Numbered from the stretch's first letter, positions 15,967-25,116 are shown. The stretch: DNA of 64,000 nucleotides from an uncultured Blautia sp. (GCA_934394545.1 CAKRRG010000004.1:32813-96812); one strand, 5' to 3'. Notes: generated by a model not told the origin, from the sequence alone. A program made the numbers and translations.

Positions 15967-17235
15967 ATGGATAAGAAGGTGCAGCCCAGGATTAATGCAG
16001 CTGTTTCCTGTATGAGTGTAATTGCAGGAGTGGCTGCCTGGATTGGATGTTACTTCATTTATACAGAGTATTACAATGCACTCCCGGTTCCGTTTTTGGT
16101 CGGAATTATGTGCGCGGCGTTATTTTTATTGTTGTTTATTACAGTATGGATTGGCTCCGTAGTGTCAGGAGCTTTTGACAAAAACAGCGTTTTATATGCA
16201 AATGCTGGAAGAATGCTGGGATATTTGCTTATTGGCACATTAGGGGTATTACTTTTATCTTCGCTATTGGAGTTTCTTTATGAGCTTTCTCCAAAGCATA
16301 AAGAAATTGAAGCTACAAGCTATATTTTTATTCTTGATGAATCTGGTTCCATGAGCATGAATGATTCAAATGGATTGCGGTATCAGGCAATTCCGGAAAT
16401 TATGAAGGAGGAAAATGCTGGTTTTCCCTATATGGTTTATACCTTTTCTGACGATACCCAGATTGCAAGAGAAATGGGGCCGCTTGATGATGAGTATAAT
16501 GAGATCCCTATTAAAAATGACGGCGAAACCACGATCTTTGGGACGGTCATTAAGGTTTTAAACGATTACAAAAATAGAGTATGGGATGGTGGTGTAAATC
16601 CGAAAATCATCTTTTTGACTGACGGAGCTGCGACTGATTTAAGCAAGGACTTTCTTTGGTTTAAGGGAAATATGCCAGAATTTACTTCCGCTTTGAAAGA
16701 ATATAGTGAGCTGGGGATTAATATTAGTACTGTGGGACTTGGCTCTGTTGACAGAGAGGTAATGCGAAAGATGGCCGAGACTACAGGGGGTGTGTTCGTA
16801 TCCATTCAGAATGCTTCGGATCTTGGCGCGGCAATGAAAACAGCTGCCACATCATATTCTGATAGAAATCTTCTTTCTATCAGGTATATGAAGCATCTTG
16901 ATAAGATTTATGGAGTAGTCCGGATCCTGTTTTTGAGTATTATCGGTACGGTTATCGGAAGCCTGGTTCTGCTTGCCTATATGGAAGATACAAGCATTCC
17001 TATTATTATTGTTAGTAGTGCGGTTTCTGCTCTGGCTGGAAGTGTCTTACTTGAGCTGGGTTTAAAAATAGGAATCCCTCAGGGAGGACTCTGGTGTTGC
17101 CTTTGGATATTATTTTCATTAACACTGGGGTATATCTATCCCAAGATAGAAAATAGCCAGCTTCTTTCCTGGAATGAGGGGTGTAGGATGGCACCTATGG
17201 CGTATCGTACGTTGGAAATGAAGCGGACGAAATGA
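15967..17235 (+). CDS. Membrane-anchored VWA-domain protein
   Basis: 422 residues. Three N-terminal membrane helices (~12-32, 42-66, 83-105) are followed by a von Willebrand A domain with a complete MIDAS: DESGSMS (124-130), Thr188/189 in GETTIFG and LTDG (217-220). Two or three more helices (~312-335, 340-385) close the protein. Such proteins bind metal-dependent partners, often AAA ATPases or secreted substrates. It is the last gene of the operon; spacing from the ClpP-like gene is 33 bases with AAAGGAG before the ATG. Confidence 0.85.
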   Translation: MDKKVQPRINAAVSCMSVIAGVAAWIGCYFIYTEYYNALPVPFLVGIMCAALFLLLFITVWIGSVVSGAFDKNSVLYANAGRMLGYLLIGTLGVLLLSSLLEFLYELSPKHKEIEATSYIFILDESGSMSMNDSNGLRYQAIPEIMKEENAGFPYMVYTFSDDTQIAREMGPLDDEYNEIPIKNDGETTIFGTVIKVLNDYKNRVWDGGVNPKIIFLTDGAATDLSKDFLWFKGNMPEFTSALKEYSELGINISTVGLGSVDREVMRKMAETTGGVFVSIQNASDLGAAMKTAATSYSDRNLLSIRYMKHLDKIYGVVRILFLSIIGTVIGSLVLLAYMEDTSIPIIIVSSAVSALAGSVLLELGLKIGIPQGGLWCCLWILFSLTLGYIYPKIENSQLLSWNEGCRMAPMAYRTLEMKRTK

Positions 17236-17322
17236 TGAATTTCCGCAGAGACCTATATCATGGAAAAGCAAATGTCCTGGCATAGATTTTGATGGTTCAA
17301 AACAAAAAATTTGGCATAAAGC

Positions 17323-17364
17323 GGGGCTGCCGCCGACAAATATATTTGCTAATGCGACAGCCCC
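17323..17364 (-). terminator. Hairpin between convergent genes
   Basis: GGGGCTGCCGC (17323-17333) pairs with GCGACAGCCCC (17354-17364) with one G-U wobble. It lies 8 bases beyond the stop of the minus-strand AAA/nuclease gene and 88 bases after the VWA gene, so it probably ends transcription from the right and perhaps from both sides. The T-run is weak. Confidence 0.5.
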
Positions 17365-17372
17365 AGGTTCTT

Positions 17373-18944
17373 CTATATACAAGAATCTTCAATTATACAC
17401 TCATGTTCTTTCGTCTTTTTATTATAGGTTATTCCAACCAGCAGAATATTTCCTTTATACTCATCCAAACTTCTGCAATATTCCTTATTCTTAATCTGGT
17501 GGATTGCACCTTCTGCATGCTTATCCCATTTCAATTCTGCTACAATCGCTGGTTTATCCGGAAACTTCTTTCGCGGCACAAAGACAAGATCTGCAAATCC
17601 TTTTCCACCTGGAAATTCTCTGTGTATGGTATAAAAATTTCTTGCAGCATACAACGCAAGAGAAATGGTATAGCTCAAGGCATTTTCATCATTATACTGG
17701 ATATGGGATGTTTCAAAATGAGCCAGCTGTATTCCTTCTGCAACCTGCTGTGGCCGTTTCTGCCAGATTGCGTTTAATGTATCGGCAGATTGCTTTAACG
17801 CAATTGATACCTCGCCCCAGTCCGACGCTGCAACGCTGTTGACGTACTCGTTTCGCACTTCATTATTCGGAATCTTCACAGTTTTATTTTCCGAATCATA
17901 TGCCAGATATCCCAGATGGATTAAAAGTGTTAATACATCATCTTCCGTTCGGAATGTTGTCATATCGTTGGTAAAGCTTCCGGTATTCACCGGAATGCTC
18001 TCTCCGGCAATCATACTTAAAACGTCATCCTTCAGACCATCAAAATTCAAATCAATATAAACCTGTAAAGCCTCGAATGTCTCTGTCTGATTCCAGTAAT
18101 TTTCTATTTTTCCAAAAAGCATGCTGTTTACAACCGAGCGTGGGCTATAAACAGACGTAGCCATGGAAAATGAATACCCATCATACCAGGCTTTTACTTC
18201 ATCCATATCCATTTCATATCTGTTGCACAAGCTCTTCACTTCCAGCTCCGTAAATCCTACATAAGGCGCAAGAGGACCTGGATTTATCATGGAAAACTCA
18301 TCAAACATATTCAGTGCAGAATGGGTTCCGTATTTCTTTATTGGCAAAATACCAGTCATATAAGCCAGATGGATACATGCCTTATCTTTCAGTAAATCTC
18401 TTAAAAAATCCAGGTATTTTTCCTGTGCTTCTTTATCCTGTCTGAATTCCCGGAAGATACAGTCCCACTCATCTATGATAACAACGAATGGGCATTTGTT
18501 GGTCTCATAGATGTCCTGCATGGATTCCACCAAGTCCGTATCATCAAAATAATCTACATCAGGAAACTCTCTCTTCAAATCCCGCAGAACAAGTTTTTTT
18601 ACCCGGTCAATTAACACTTCAACACTGTCACTTCTGCTTAGGAACTCCTGCATATTCAAAGAAATCGTATTATACTGATTCCTGTACTTTTCAAAATCAG
18701 GGTTCTCAGATATTTCAAATTTAGAAAATAGTTCTCCGGAATCACAGCCTCTGCTATAATACGCTGTAAGCATATTGGCTGCCATAGATTTTCCAAACCG
18801 GCGAGGACGACTGACACAGACATATCCCTGCAATGTATTCATTACCCGGTTGGTGTATTTGATCAAACCGGTTTTATCTACATAGATTTCAGAATTTACA
18901 CTTCTTATAAAGCTTTCCATTCCTTGATTCAGATATCTGCCCAT
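17373..18944 (-). CDS. AAA-ATPase with C-terminal PD-(D/E)XK nuclease-like domain
   Basis: 523 residues, typical length of the AAA-ATPase-like/PDDEXK_9 (DUF1703) family common in gut Bacteroidetes and Clostridia. P-loop RPRRFGKS (46-53), Walker B VVIIDEWD (154-160), YVGFTELEV and WYDGYSF family blocks, and the nuclease core FADLVF (Asp452) with VAELKW (Glu470, Lys472) are all present. The family's biological role is not established. It is convergent with the preceding operon, downstream of debris, and GGAGGTAGCA precedes the ATG. Likely horizontally acquired. Confidence 0.9.
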   Translation of the reverse strand: MGRYLNQGMESFIRSVNSEIYVDKTGLIKYTNRVMNTLQGYVCVSRPRRFGKSMAANMLTAYYSRGCDSGELFSKFEISENPDFEKYRNQYNTISLNMQEFLSRSDSVEVLIDRVKKLVLRDLKREFPDVDYFDDTDLVESMQDIYETNKCPFVVIIDEWDCIFREFRQDKEAQEKYLDFLRDLLKDKACIHLAYMTGILPIKKYGTHSALNMFDEFSMINPGPLAPYVGFTELEVKSLCNRYEMDMDEVKAWYDGYSFSMATSVYSPRSVVNSMLFGKIENYWNQTETFEALQVYIDLNFDGLKDDVLSMIAGESIPVNTGSFTNDMTTFRTEDDVLTLLIHLGYLAYDSENKTVKIPNNEVRNEYVNSVAASDWGEVSIALKQSADTLNAIWQKRPQQVAEGIQLAHFETSHIQYNDENALSYTISLALYAARNFYTIHREFPGGKGFADLVFVPRKKFPDKPAIVAELKWDKHAEGAIHQIKNKEYCRSLDEYKGNILLVGITYNKKTKEHECIIEDSCI

Positions 18945-19087
18945 TGCTACCTCCCTACACTGCTTTCTCGATTATTTACTATTATACCGCCGGGAGAAAA
19001 TATGGGCAACTGATAAACGGAATACTTTTAGGCAAATTGATGGAACGTATTTTCTGAAAATAATATGAAAAATTAATTGAATTAAGA

Positions 19088-19380
19088 GAGCCTTCGGTAT
19101 ACAATTCCATTTTAGAGGCGATTTCCAATGGATGTAATAAGGTTTGTGAGATTGAAGACCTTGCGACTAATTGAGGTATCGATTCCTTTTTACAAATCAG
19201 AATTATTATTCCATGCTGGGCTTGGAGCTTTCCTGCGAAGAGATTCTGGAAAATGTGAATGATTATATGGGACCTGTTTTCGAAAAAATATGTGAACAAT
19301 ATCTGATTCGGGCAGCGCGAGAAAACGTAGTGCTGCTTACAATCGAAGACTTGTACGAAAGAGGGAGGTTTGGACGATGA
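19088..19380 (+). pseudogene. Decayed DUF234-type AAA ATPase, C-terminal fragments
   Basis: Frame 1 reads EPSVYNSILEAISNGCNKVC up to a stop at 19172-19174. A second frame then reads RYRFLFTNQNYYSML and later VNDYMGPVFEKICEQYLIRA. These match consecutive parts of the C-terminal DUF234 domain of archaeal-type ATPases, with the linking segment deleted and the frame changed. The ATPase half is absent. A remnant, not a functional gene. Confidence 0.65.
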
Positions 19381-19785
19381 AAAATCCATTACATTATCAG
19401 ATATCAGAATACGACTGCGGACCTACGTCCATGCTGAATGCCATTATCTATTTATTTGACCGGGACGAGATCCCGCCGGAAGTGATCCGGAATACTATGC
19501 TGTATTGCCTGGACTGCTACAGCAAGGAGGGGATTCCAGGAAAAAGAGGTACCTCCCGGGCTGCTGTTTGATCCATATTACTGGGATAAACCCTATGAGG
19601 AAAAGGATATTCTCATTGATCTGGAACATCCAAGAGAATACAACCGCGAAGTGCCTTTCCAGTATTTCAACAGGGAAGAAGATGCACTTTATGCCCTCGG
19701 TAAAGTAGCTGCCCAGGAAGCGGTGTTGGTTTATAATGAGAAGACAAGAGTTCCGGTGGAAGAGGTAATTGAGTACTTTATTTGA
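19377..19785 (+). pseudogene. Decayed papain/C39-like peptidase family gene
   Basis: The first frame (YQISEYDCGPTSMLNAIIYL, 19377-19571) begins like C39-type cysteine peptidase folds with the D-C-G-P-T-S catalytic segment, then stops. A different frame from about 19547 reads EVPPGLLFDPYYWDKPYEE and continues to VEEVIEYFI before the stop at 19783. An internal deletion with frameshift has removed the middle, including the expected His region. It overlaps the preceding remnant by 4 bases, as genes in an old operon would. Confidence 0.6.
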
Positions 19786-19823
19786 TGGCGTCGGGCGAAA
19801 AATTCCCGATTACGAGGAAGGAT

Positions 19824-21455
19824 ATGAGCAAAAAAGAGTTTATAAAAAATAAAAGAATCAACTGGATCAAAGTAGTTATCCAGATATTGTCCATTGTTTT
19901 GATCCCAGGCTTATTCGAAGGGGAATTCGCAGCTGTGGGTAACATCGTTTCCTGCATATATAAGGGAAATATTTCCTGGGAAAGTGTGAAGGATTCTGTA
20001 TGGATGCTGGTGGCAACAGTGCCGGCGACGGTGCTCGTTGGCAGATTTTTTTGCGGATTTTTCTGCAGCTTCGGGGTAGTGCAGGATTTTCTGTGGTTTG
20101 GTGCGCACAGACTGCGAGTATTGCTTCCGAGAAAAGAAAGCATGAAAAAGGCTGATCACATACTAAAATTTGCCAAATATGCAGTGCTTTTTTACTTTAT
20201 AATATTCATATGGAGTGGTGTAACAGCTGTGAAAACAACCGGTCCATGGCAGGTGTTTGGACAGTATCTTTCATTTGGTCATTGGCCAGGTTTGAAGCCT
20301 TTGCTGTCCGTTGGAGGAGTTCTGCTTCTTTTGATCTTTATCGGCTCCCTGTTTGTGCAGAGATTTTTTTGCAGATATTTTTGTCCTATGGGAGCCATCT
20401 ATTCTCTGATTTCCCAAGGGTCTTTTCTGCCGATTGAAAAGCCGCGGGAAAGTTGCGGAAAGTGTCATTTATGTACCTCAAAATGCAGTATGGGGATGGA
20501 TCTTACGAAGAAAGACAGGATCGCCGGAGGAGAATGTATCAGCTGTCAGAAGTGTGTAAGCTGGTGCCCGAAAGGGAATGCGCACCTCAGAAGCAGGTAT
20601 GGAGTGCTGATTGGAGTGGGTGTTACCTGTATCACAATTATGGTGTCACAGTTCCTTATAGCAGGGAATTTGACTAGAGAGAAAACAGCAGATTCAGTAG
20701 AAAAAACTGCAGAAAATGATGCTGTCGGTAACTTTCAAGATGGTATCTACACTGGAAATGGTGAGGGGTACAGAGGCACTATGTCGGTTACAGTAAAGGT
20801 TGCCAACGGAAAAATAACAGAACTTATCTTGGATGACTATGTAGATGATAAGTCATATATGGAAAGAGCGAAAAATAAGATTTTTCAGGAGATGATCGGT
20901 AGTCAGAATACAGATGTAGATACCGTTTCCGGTGCGACTTATAGCAGTAAGGGATTGATCGAAGCAGTAAATAAAGCATTGGGAAAAGAGGAAGATGAAT
21001 CTAAAGAAACTGAATCTAAAGAATCCGAAGAGAAACAATCTTTTATAGAAGCAGGACGTTTTCGGAATCTGACAGATGGGATTTATACCGGCTCGGCCGA
21101 TGCATTTCGAGGTGATGTGGAGGTTCAGGTTACCGTTGAAAATCAAAAAGTGAAGAATATTTCCATCCTCTCTTATTGTGACACAGAGGAATATTTTTTT
21201 AAGGCAGCACCCATTGTAATTCAGCAGATGGAGGATGAGCAAAGCCTGAATATCGATGCAGTAAGCGGAGCAACCTACAGCAGCAACGGAATCATTCATG
21301 CAGTGGCAAATGCGTTAGAGATTCCGGAAGACCAGTATGCGCCAAGGCCCGGAAGAAACCTGGCAGCCAAGAAAAAGAGCCATGGACATATTGTGAAGCA
21401 TGAGATAACCAGTCAGGAAGAGTATAAAGAGAAAATTAAGAAATATGCCAGGTAG
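19824..21455 (+). CDS. NosR/NapH-like ferredoxin membrane protein with two FMN-binding domains
   Basis: 543 residues. Membrane helices and CxxxCP-type motifs (FFCGFFCSFG, FFCRYFCPMG) resemble the NapH/NosR transmembrane module. Two 4Fe-4S clusters follow (Cys211/214/217/221 and Cys238/241/244/248), another helix, then two FMN_bind domains each with SGATYSS (369-375 and 481-487), the site where ApbE covalently attaches FMN. The protein should move electrons across the membrane to an outside acceptor. The ATG at 19824 with GAGGAAGG upstream is preferred over TTG 19782 and ATG 19785. No partner redox gene lies nearby. Confidence 0.85.
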   Translation: MSKKEFIKNKRINWIKVVIQILSIVLIPGLFEGEFAAVGNIVSCIYKGNISWESVKDSVWMLVATVPATVLVGRFFCGFFCSFGVVQDFLWFGAHRLRVLLPRKESMKKADHILKFAKYAVLFYFIIFIWSGVTAVKTTGPWQVFGQYLSFGHWPGLKPLLSVGGVLLLLIFIGSLFVQRFFCRYFCPMGAIYSLISQGSFLPIEKPRESCGKCHLCTSKCSMGMDLTKKDRIAGGECISCQKCVSWCPKGNAHLRSRYGVLIGVGVTCITIMVSQFLIAGNLTREKTADSVEKTAENDAVGNFQDGIYTGNGEGYRGTMSVTVKVANGKITELILDDYVDDKSYMERAKNKIFQEMIGSQNTDVDTVSGATYSSKGLIEAVNKALGKEEDESKETESKESEEKQSFIEAGRFRNLTDGIYTGSADAFRGDVEVQVTVENQKVKNISILSYCDTEEYFFKAAPIVIQQMEDEQSLNIDAVSGATYSSNGIIHAVANALEIPEDQYAPRPGRNLAAKKKSHGHIVKHEITSQEEYKEKIKKYAR

Positions 21456-21517
21456 AAGCAGAAGACAAAGATGATTCTGAATAGTTATATCTCAGTTGAA
21501 AGGAGTTGTAGGAGATT

Positions 21518-22663
21518 GTGAATGCAGATAGAGAAGATATGAAGAAAAAAAATAGAGGGACTGTTTTAAAGCTGATTGCGACGGGGCAGTGTAACTCTAG
21601 AATTGAGTTGTCTAGAGAGATGAATCTGACTAAAACTGCAATATCCAAGATTGTGGCAGAGTTGATTGTGAAAGGATTTCTTGTAGAAACCAAGAAAAAA
21701 GAGAACACAGATTTTGGAAGAAATCCTATTGGACTAGACATTGCAGATTCAGCACCGTTGTTTCTTGGGATTTTAATTACACGTGATTATTGTGAGGCAA
21801 TTTTATGCAATATGAAGTTGGAAATCCATCAATATAGAAAGATTTCACGAGATTGGTCTAATGAAGAAGAATTGATGGAAACAATTTATGAGCTTGCAGA
21901 TCAGTTGATGTTAAGCGAAGAAAAGGTAGGGGGAATCGGTGTTGCCAGTATAGGACCGCTAGATTGCATAGAAGGTGAAATTAAATCTCCTCCGTTTTTT
22001 CATGGGATTCATGATGTTCCTGTTGCGCGGCTTTTAAAAGAAAGATATAAGCTTCCTGTTTTTTGCGACAATGATAATCAAAGTGCAGTTCTTGCCGAGA
22101 AACTGTATGGAGTAGGAAAAAATTATCAGGATATTTTGCTTGTAGGAATTGAAAAAGGTGTTGGGTGCGGCATAATTATCGGGAATGATAAATATCAAAG
22201 CAGTTCTGGCTATACACCGGAAATCGGACATCTTTCTATTGATTATCAAGGTGAGACTTGTGTTTGTGGAAACAAAGGATGCCTGGAACTTTATCTGAAT
22301 TCCAGAACGGTTCTTAAGCGTATGCGAGAAGCTACGGGGAAATTTTATGACTATAAAACGTTTTGTGAAATACCTGAAACGCCTGCTATCAGTGCTATTT
22401 TTGAGGATTTGTCAGAAAAGCTCTCTGTGGGATTGGTCAGCATGGTAAATATTTTAAATCCGGAATTAATTATTATCGGACATAATGGTGTATGGTGGCC
22501 GGAAAAATATCTTCGAATTATAGAGAAAAAAGTTAACGAAAGGAAATTTAGTAATCGTCAGGTTTCAACAAAAGTGGTAAAAGCGGGATACCTTGAACGC
22601 ACAGCGGTATTGGGAGGAGCCTGTAATGCGATTCAGCAATACTTTCAAGGCGAATTGCTGTAA
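21518..22663 (+). CDS. ROK-family transcriptional regulator (NagC/XylR type)
   Basis: 381 residues. An N-terminal winged helix (SRIELSREMNLTKTAISKIV, ~30-60) is followed by an ASKHA sugar-kinase-like fold with GVASIGPLD, EIGHLSIDYQG, and the zinc motif CxCGxxGC (GETCVCGNKGCLELYL). ROK regulators release DNA on binding a sugar or sugar phosphate. It precedes the PfkB operon by 205 bases and is its likely regulator. The GTG start has AGGAG only 3 bases away, so an ATG at 21539 is a possible alternative. Confidence 0.88.
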   Translation: MNADREDMKKKNRGTVLKLIATGQCNSRIELSREMNLTKTAISKIVAELIVKGFLVETKKKENTDFGRNPIGLDIADSAPLFLGILITRDYCEAILCNMKLEIHQYRKISRDWSNEEELMETIYELADQLMLSEEKVGGIGVASIGPLDCIEGEIKSPPFFHGIHDVPVARLLKERYKLPVFCDNDNQSAVLAEKLYGVGKNYQDILLVGIEKGVGCGIIIGNDKYQSSSGYTPEIGHLSIDYQGETCVCGNKGCLELYLNSRTVLKRMREATGKFYDYKTFCEIPETPAISAIFEDLSEKLSVGLVSMVNILNPELIIIGHNGVWWPEKYLRIIEKKVNERKFSNRQVSTKVVKAGYLERTAVLGGACNAIQQYFQGELL

Positions 22664-22688
22664 TTAAGTATGTAATTTTATAAGGGAA

Positions 22689-22727
22689 TGCTCAAAACGG
22701 AAGAGAATAGTTTTGAGCATTTTTTTT
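22689..22727 (+). terminator. Rho-independent terminator after the ROK gene
   Basis: TGCTCAAAAC (22689-22698) pairs perfectly with GTTTTGAGCA (22710-22719), then eight T's. It isolates the regulator from the sugar operon. Confidence 0.9.
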
Positions 22728-22783
22728 GTGCATATTATATAAAAAATACAAAACTAAAGTGGAAAAAACAACAAAAAGTACAT

Positions 22784-22817
22784 AGTAACTTGACATTACT
22801 AACGGCAATGATATAAT
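22784..22817 (+). promoter_or_regulatory. Promoter of the PfkB-lyxose isomerase operon with possible operator
   Basis: TTGACA (22790-22795), a 16-base spacer and TATAAT (22812-22817) are consensus sigma-A elements. The -35 box lies within an inverted repeat, AGTAA (22784-22788) and TTACT (22796-22800), which could be a binding site for the upstream ROK regulator. The promoter is solid; the operator is a guess. Confidence 0.75.
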
Positions 22818-22868
22818 ACAGATATAACGGATAAAGAAAACACAAATAACTAATAAAGGAGAAAAACA

Positions 22869-23807
22869 ATGGACATTTACAGTATTGGAGAAATGGTCAT
22901 CGATTTTATTCCTGGAGAGGAATCCGGTTCCTACATACGTAATGCGGGTGGAGCACCGGCTAATGTCGCGATTGCTGTAGCCAGAAATGGAATGGAAGCC
23001 GGAATGTGTTGCAAAGTAGGAGATGACGATTTCGGGAAATTTCTTATGGAAACCTTGAAGGAAGAAAATGTAAAAATTATGTGTCAGACTCTTTGTCAGG
23101 AAGCAATAACCACTATGGCGTTTGTTTCGCTTAAGGAGGACGGAGAGAGAAGCTTTACATTTTCCAGAAAGCCAGGGGCAGATATGTTTTTGGAGGAATC
23201 AGAAGTGCTGGAAGAGGATATTGCTGCATCCAAAGTGATCCATGCAGGATCCTGTTCTTTATCTGCCGAGCCGGTTGCAAGTGCTACCCGAAAGGCTTTG
23301 CGTCTTGGCTATGATATGAAAAAACTGGTTAGTTTTGATATTAATTACCGGAATCTGATGTGGAATGACGATAAAGATAGTTGTGCAAAAGCAGTAAGCG
23401 AAATACTTTCTTATGTGGATATTCTGAAAATTTCAGAAGAAGAGGTAGATATGGTCGGCGGTGAAGAGAATATTCAGAGGTTGATGAAAGAAAAAAACAT
23501 TACTGCAGTTATTCTTACTCTTGGCGCAAAGGGGGCAAAAGTATTCTGGTATAACAGTGTGTTTAATGTAGAGGGTAAAAGAGTTAAAGCTGTAGATGCT
23601 ACAGGTGCCGGAGATGCTTTCTGGGGCGGCTTTTTATCCAGTTTGCTGTTGCAGGGAGTGGCTGGAAAAGAAGATCTGACAGAAGAAATTCTTAAAAAAG
23701 CAATGGAATACGGAAATATTTCCGGAGCATTATGTGTACAGAAAAAAGGTGCGATTTCATCTTTGCCAACCAGAAAAGAAATTGAAGCTATTATAAGTAA
23801 ATACTGA
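22869..23807 (+). CDS. PfkB-family sugar kinase (fructokinase-like)
   Basis: 312 residues. The N-terminal GEMVIDFIPG and NAGGAPANVA blocks and the C-terminal catalytic signature DATGAGDAFWGG (Asp as base, anion hole GAGD) are typical of ScrK-like fructokinases. It phosphorylates the C6 or C1 hydroxyl of a ketose with ATP. First gene of a five-gene operon with an epimerase, a hexulose-phosphate isomerase, a DUF4432 protein and a lyxose isomerase-like cupin. So its substrate is probably a ketohexose or ketopentose made by the last of these. Confidence 0.9.
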   Translation: MDIYSIGEMVIDFIPGEESGSYIRNAGGAPANVAIAVARNGMEAGMCCKVGDDDFGKFLMETLKEENVKIMCQTLCQEAITTMAFVSLKEDGERSFTFSRKPGADMFLEESEVLEEDIAASKVIHAGSCSLSAEPVASATRKALRLGYDMKKLVSFDINYRNLMWNDDKDSCAKAVSEILSYVDILKISEEEVDMVGGEENIQRLMKEKNITAVILTLGAKGAKVFWYNSVFNVEGKRVKAVDATGAGDAFWGGFLSSLLLQGVAGKEDLTEEILKKAMEYGNISGALCVQKKGAISSLPTRKEIEAIISKY

Positions 23808-23832
23808 AAATATGAGGAGCGAAAGGACAACC

Positions 23833-24531
23833 ATGAAAGAAATATGGAATGAAAGCTGCATTTTATCACCATCTTTGATTTGCCTTGATATGTGCAATCT
23901 GGAAAAAGAAGTGAAAATCCTGGAGAGTGCGGGAATTAAAATGTTGCATGTGGATATTCTGGATGGGCATTTTAGTCCAAGTATGCCCTTGGGGCTTGAT
24001 ACAGTACGCCAGTTACGGGCAAAGACAAATTTGTTTTTTGATTGTCATGTGATGGTTACAGAACAGGATTTTTTTGTAGATGAACTGCTTGATATTGGTG
24101 TGGATCAGATTGTTTTTCACGGTGAAACACAGCCTCATATTGATGGAATGATTAATCGTATTCATGAAAGAGGCGTAAAAGCCGGTGTGGCATTGAAGCC
24201 ATCTACTTCCCTTACAGAACTGGAATATGTTTTGGAAAAATGCGATACAGTTCTTCTGATGCTGATTAATCCAGGGTATGCGTTTGTAAAGGGTGAAAAG
24301 CAGGTTGTGTATGCGGATCGTAAAATTCGGGAACTTCGAAAGCTTATACGTGAAAGAGGGTTAAGTACAAAGATTGAAATTGACGGAAGAATTTCTCCAC
24401 AAAATATTCAGACTTATGGAAAAGAGGATGTAGATATCTTTGTAACCGGAAGTACCTGTATTAAGAAGGATAATCTTCAGCAGAGCTTGGAAGATTTGAT
24501 GAAACTGAGAAATTCGGTGATTGGAGGGTAA
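23833..24531 (+). CDS. Ribulose-phosphate/allulose-phosphate 3-epimerase family protein
   Basis: 232 residues from the ATG at 23833 (AAAGGA upstream; an ATG at 23812 has a poorer site). A TIM barrel with LSPSLICLD at the start, the metal-binding HVDILDGHF and DCHVMV motifs, LLMLINPGYAF and EIDGRI near the end fits Rpe/AlsE enzymes. These exchange C3 stereochemistry of ketose phosphates. A sugar operon with a hexuloisomerase makes an AlsE-like role (allulose 6-phosphate to fructose 6-phosphate) plausible, but classical Rpe activity cannot be excluded. Confidence 0.88.
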   Translation: MKEIWNESCILSPSLICLDMCNLEKEVKILESAGIKMLHVDILDGHFSPSMPLGLDTVRQLRAKTNLFFDCHVMVTEQDFFVDELLDIGVDQIVFHGETQPHIDGMINRIHERGVKAGVALKPSTSLTELEYVLEKCDTVLLMLINPGYAFVKGEKQVVYADRKIRELRKLIRERGLSTKIEIDGRISPQNIQTYGKEDVDIFVTGSTCIKKDNLQQSLEDLMKLRNSVIGG

Positions 24532-24536
24532 GAAAA

Positions 24537-25112
24537 ATGTCAGAGTTTGCAGCAAAATATGAAGCTGCCAGTGAAGCTGTACTGGCAGAATTAAAAAAAA
24601 CAATGGAAAGTATTGATCCGGATTCTCTTGAAAAATTGGTTCAGGAGATATTGAAAGCGGATCAGGTGTTTTTTGTAGGTGTTGGAAGAGTTATGCTGGC
24701 TTTACAATGTGTCTGCAAACGTTTTGCACATCTGGGAATTAAAACGCATTTCGTTGGTGAAATTACTGAACCGGCAATAAAAAAAGATGATTTGCTGATA
24801 GTGGGGTCTGGCTCTGGTGGTTCTCTTTTTCCGCTTGGAATAGCAAAAAAGGCAAGAGCAGCTGCGGATTGCAAGATCGTTCATGTGGGTTCTAATCCAA
24901 ATAGCGAGATGAAGGATATTGCAGATTTTATGGTCAGAATACCAGTGAGAACAAAGAATTATCTGGATGATGAGATTGATTCCTGCCAGCCTATGACTTC
25001 TCTTTTTGAACAATCGGTTTTGCTTTTGGGAGATGTACTTGCAAAAATGATTATAGAACAAAAGCAGTTGGATATGCGTTCTCTGTGGAGATATCATGCA
25101 AATTTGGAGTGA
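24537..25112 (+). CDS. SIS-domain 6-phospho-3-hexuloisomerase-like protein
   Basis: 191 residues, the length of HxlB/PHI. The SIS fold shows VFFVGVGRVMLALQCVCKRF, LLIVGSGSGGS and a C-terminal QSVLLLGDVLAKM helix. PHI converts 3-hexulose 6-phosphate to fructose 6-phosphate, usually beside a hexulose-phosphate synthase. No synthase is obvious here; the adjacent Rpe-like protein shares its fold with that enzyme (OMP decarboxylase superfamily), so an Rpe/Hps exchange should be considered. Five bases separate the two genes. Confidence 0.85.
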   Translation: MSEFAAKYEAASEAVLAELKKTMESIDPDSLEKLVQEILKADQVFFVGVGRVMLALQCVCKRFAHLGIKTHFVGEITEPAIKKDDLLIVGSGSGGSLFPLGIAKKARAAADCKIVHVGSNPNSEMKDIADFMVRIPVRTKNYLDDEIDSCQPMTSLFEQSVLLLGDVLAKMIIEQKQLDMRSLWRYHANLE

Positions 25113-25116
25113 TGCT

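Noticed and set aside
17289-17842. + strand ORFs opposite the AAA/nuclease gene
   Set aside because: Antisense to the recognised AAA/PD-(D/E)XK protein, with no supporting site or motif.
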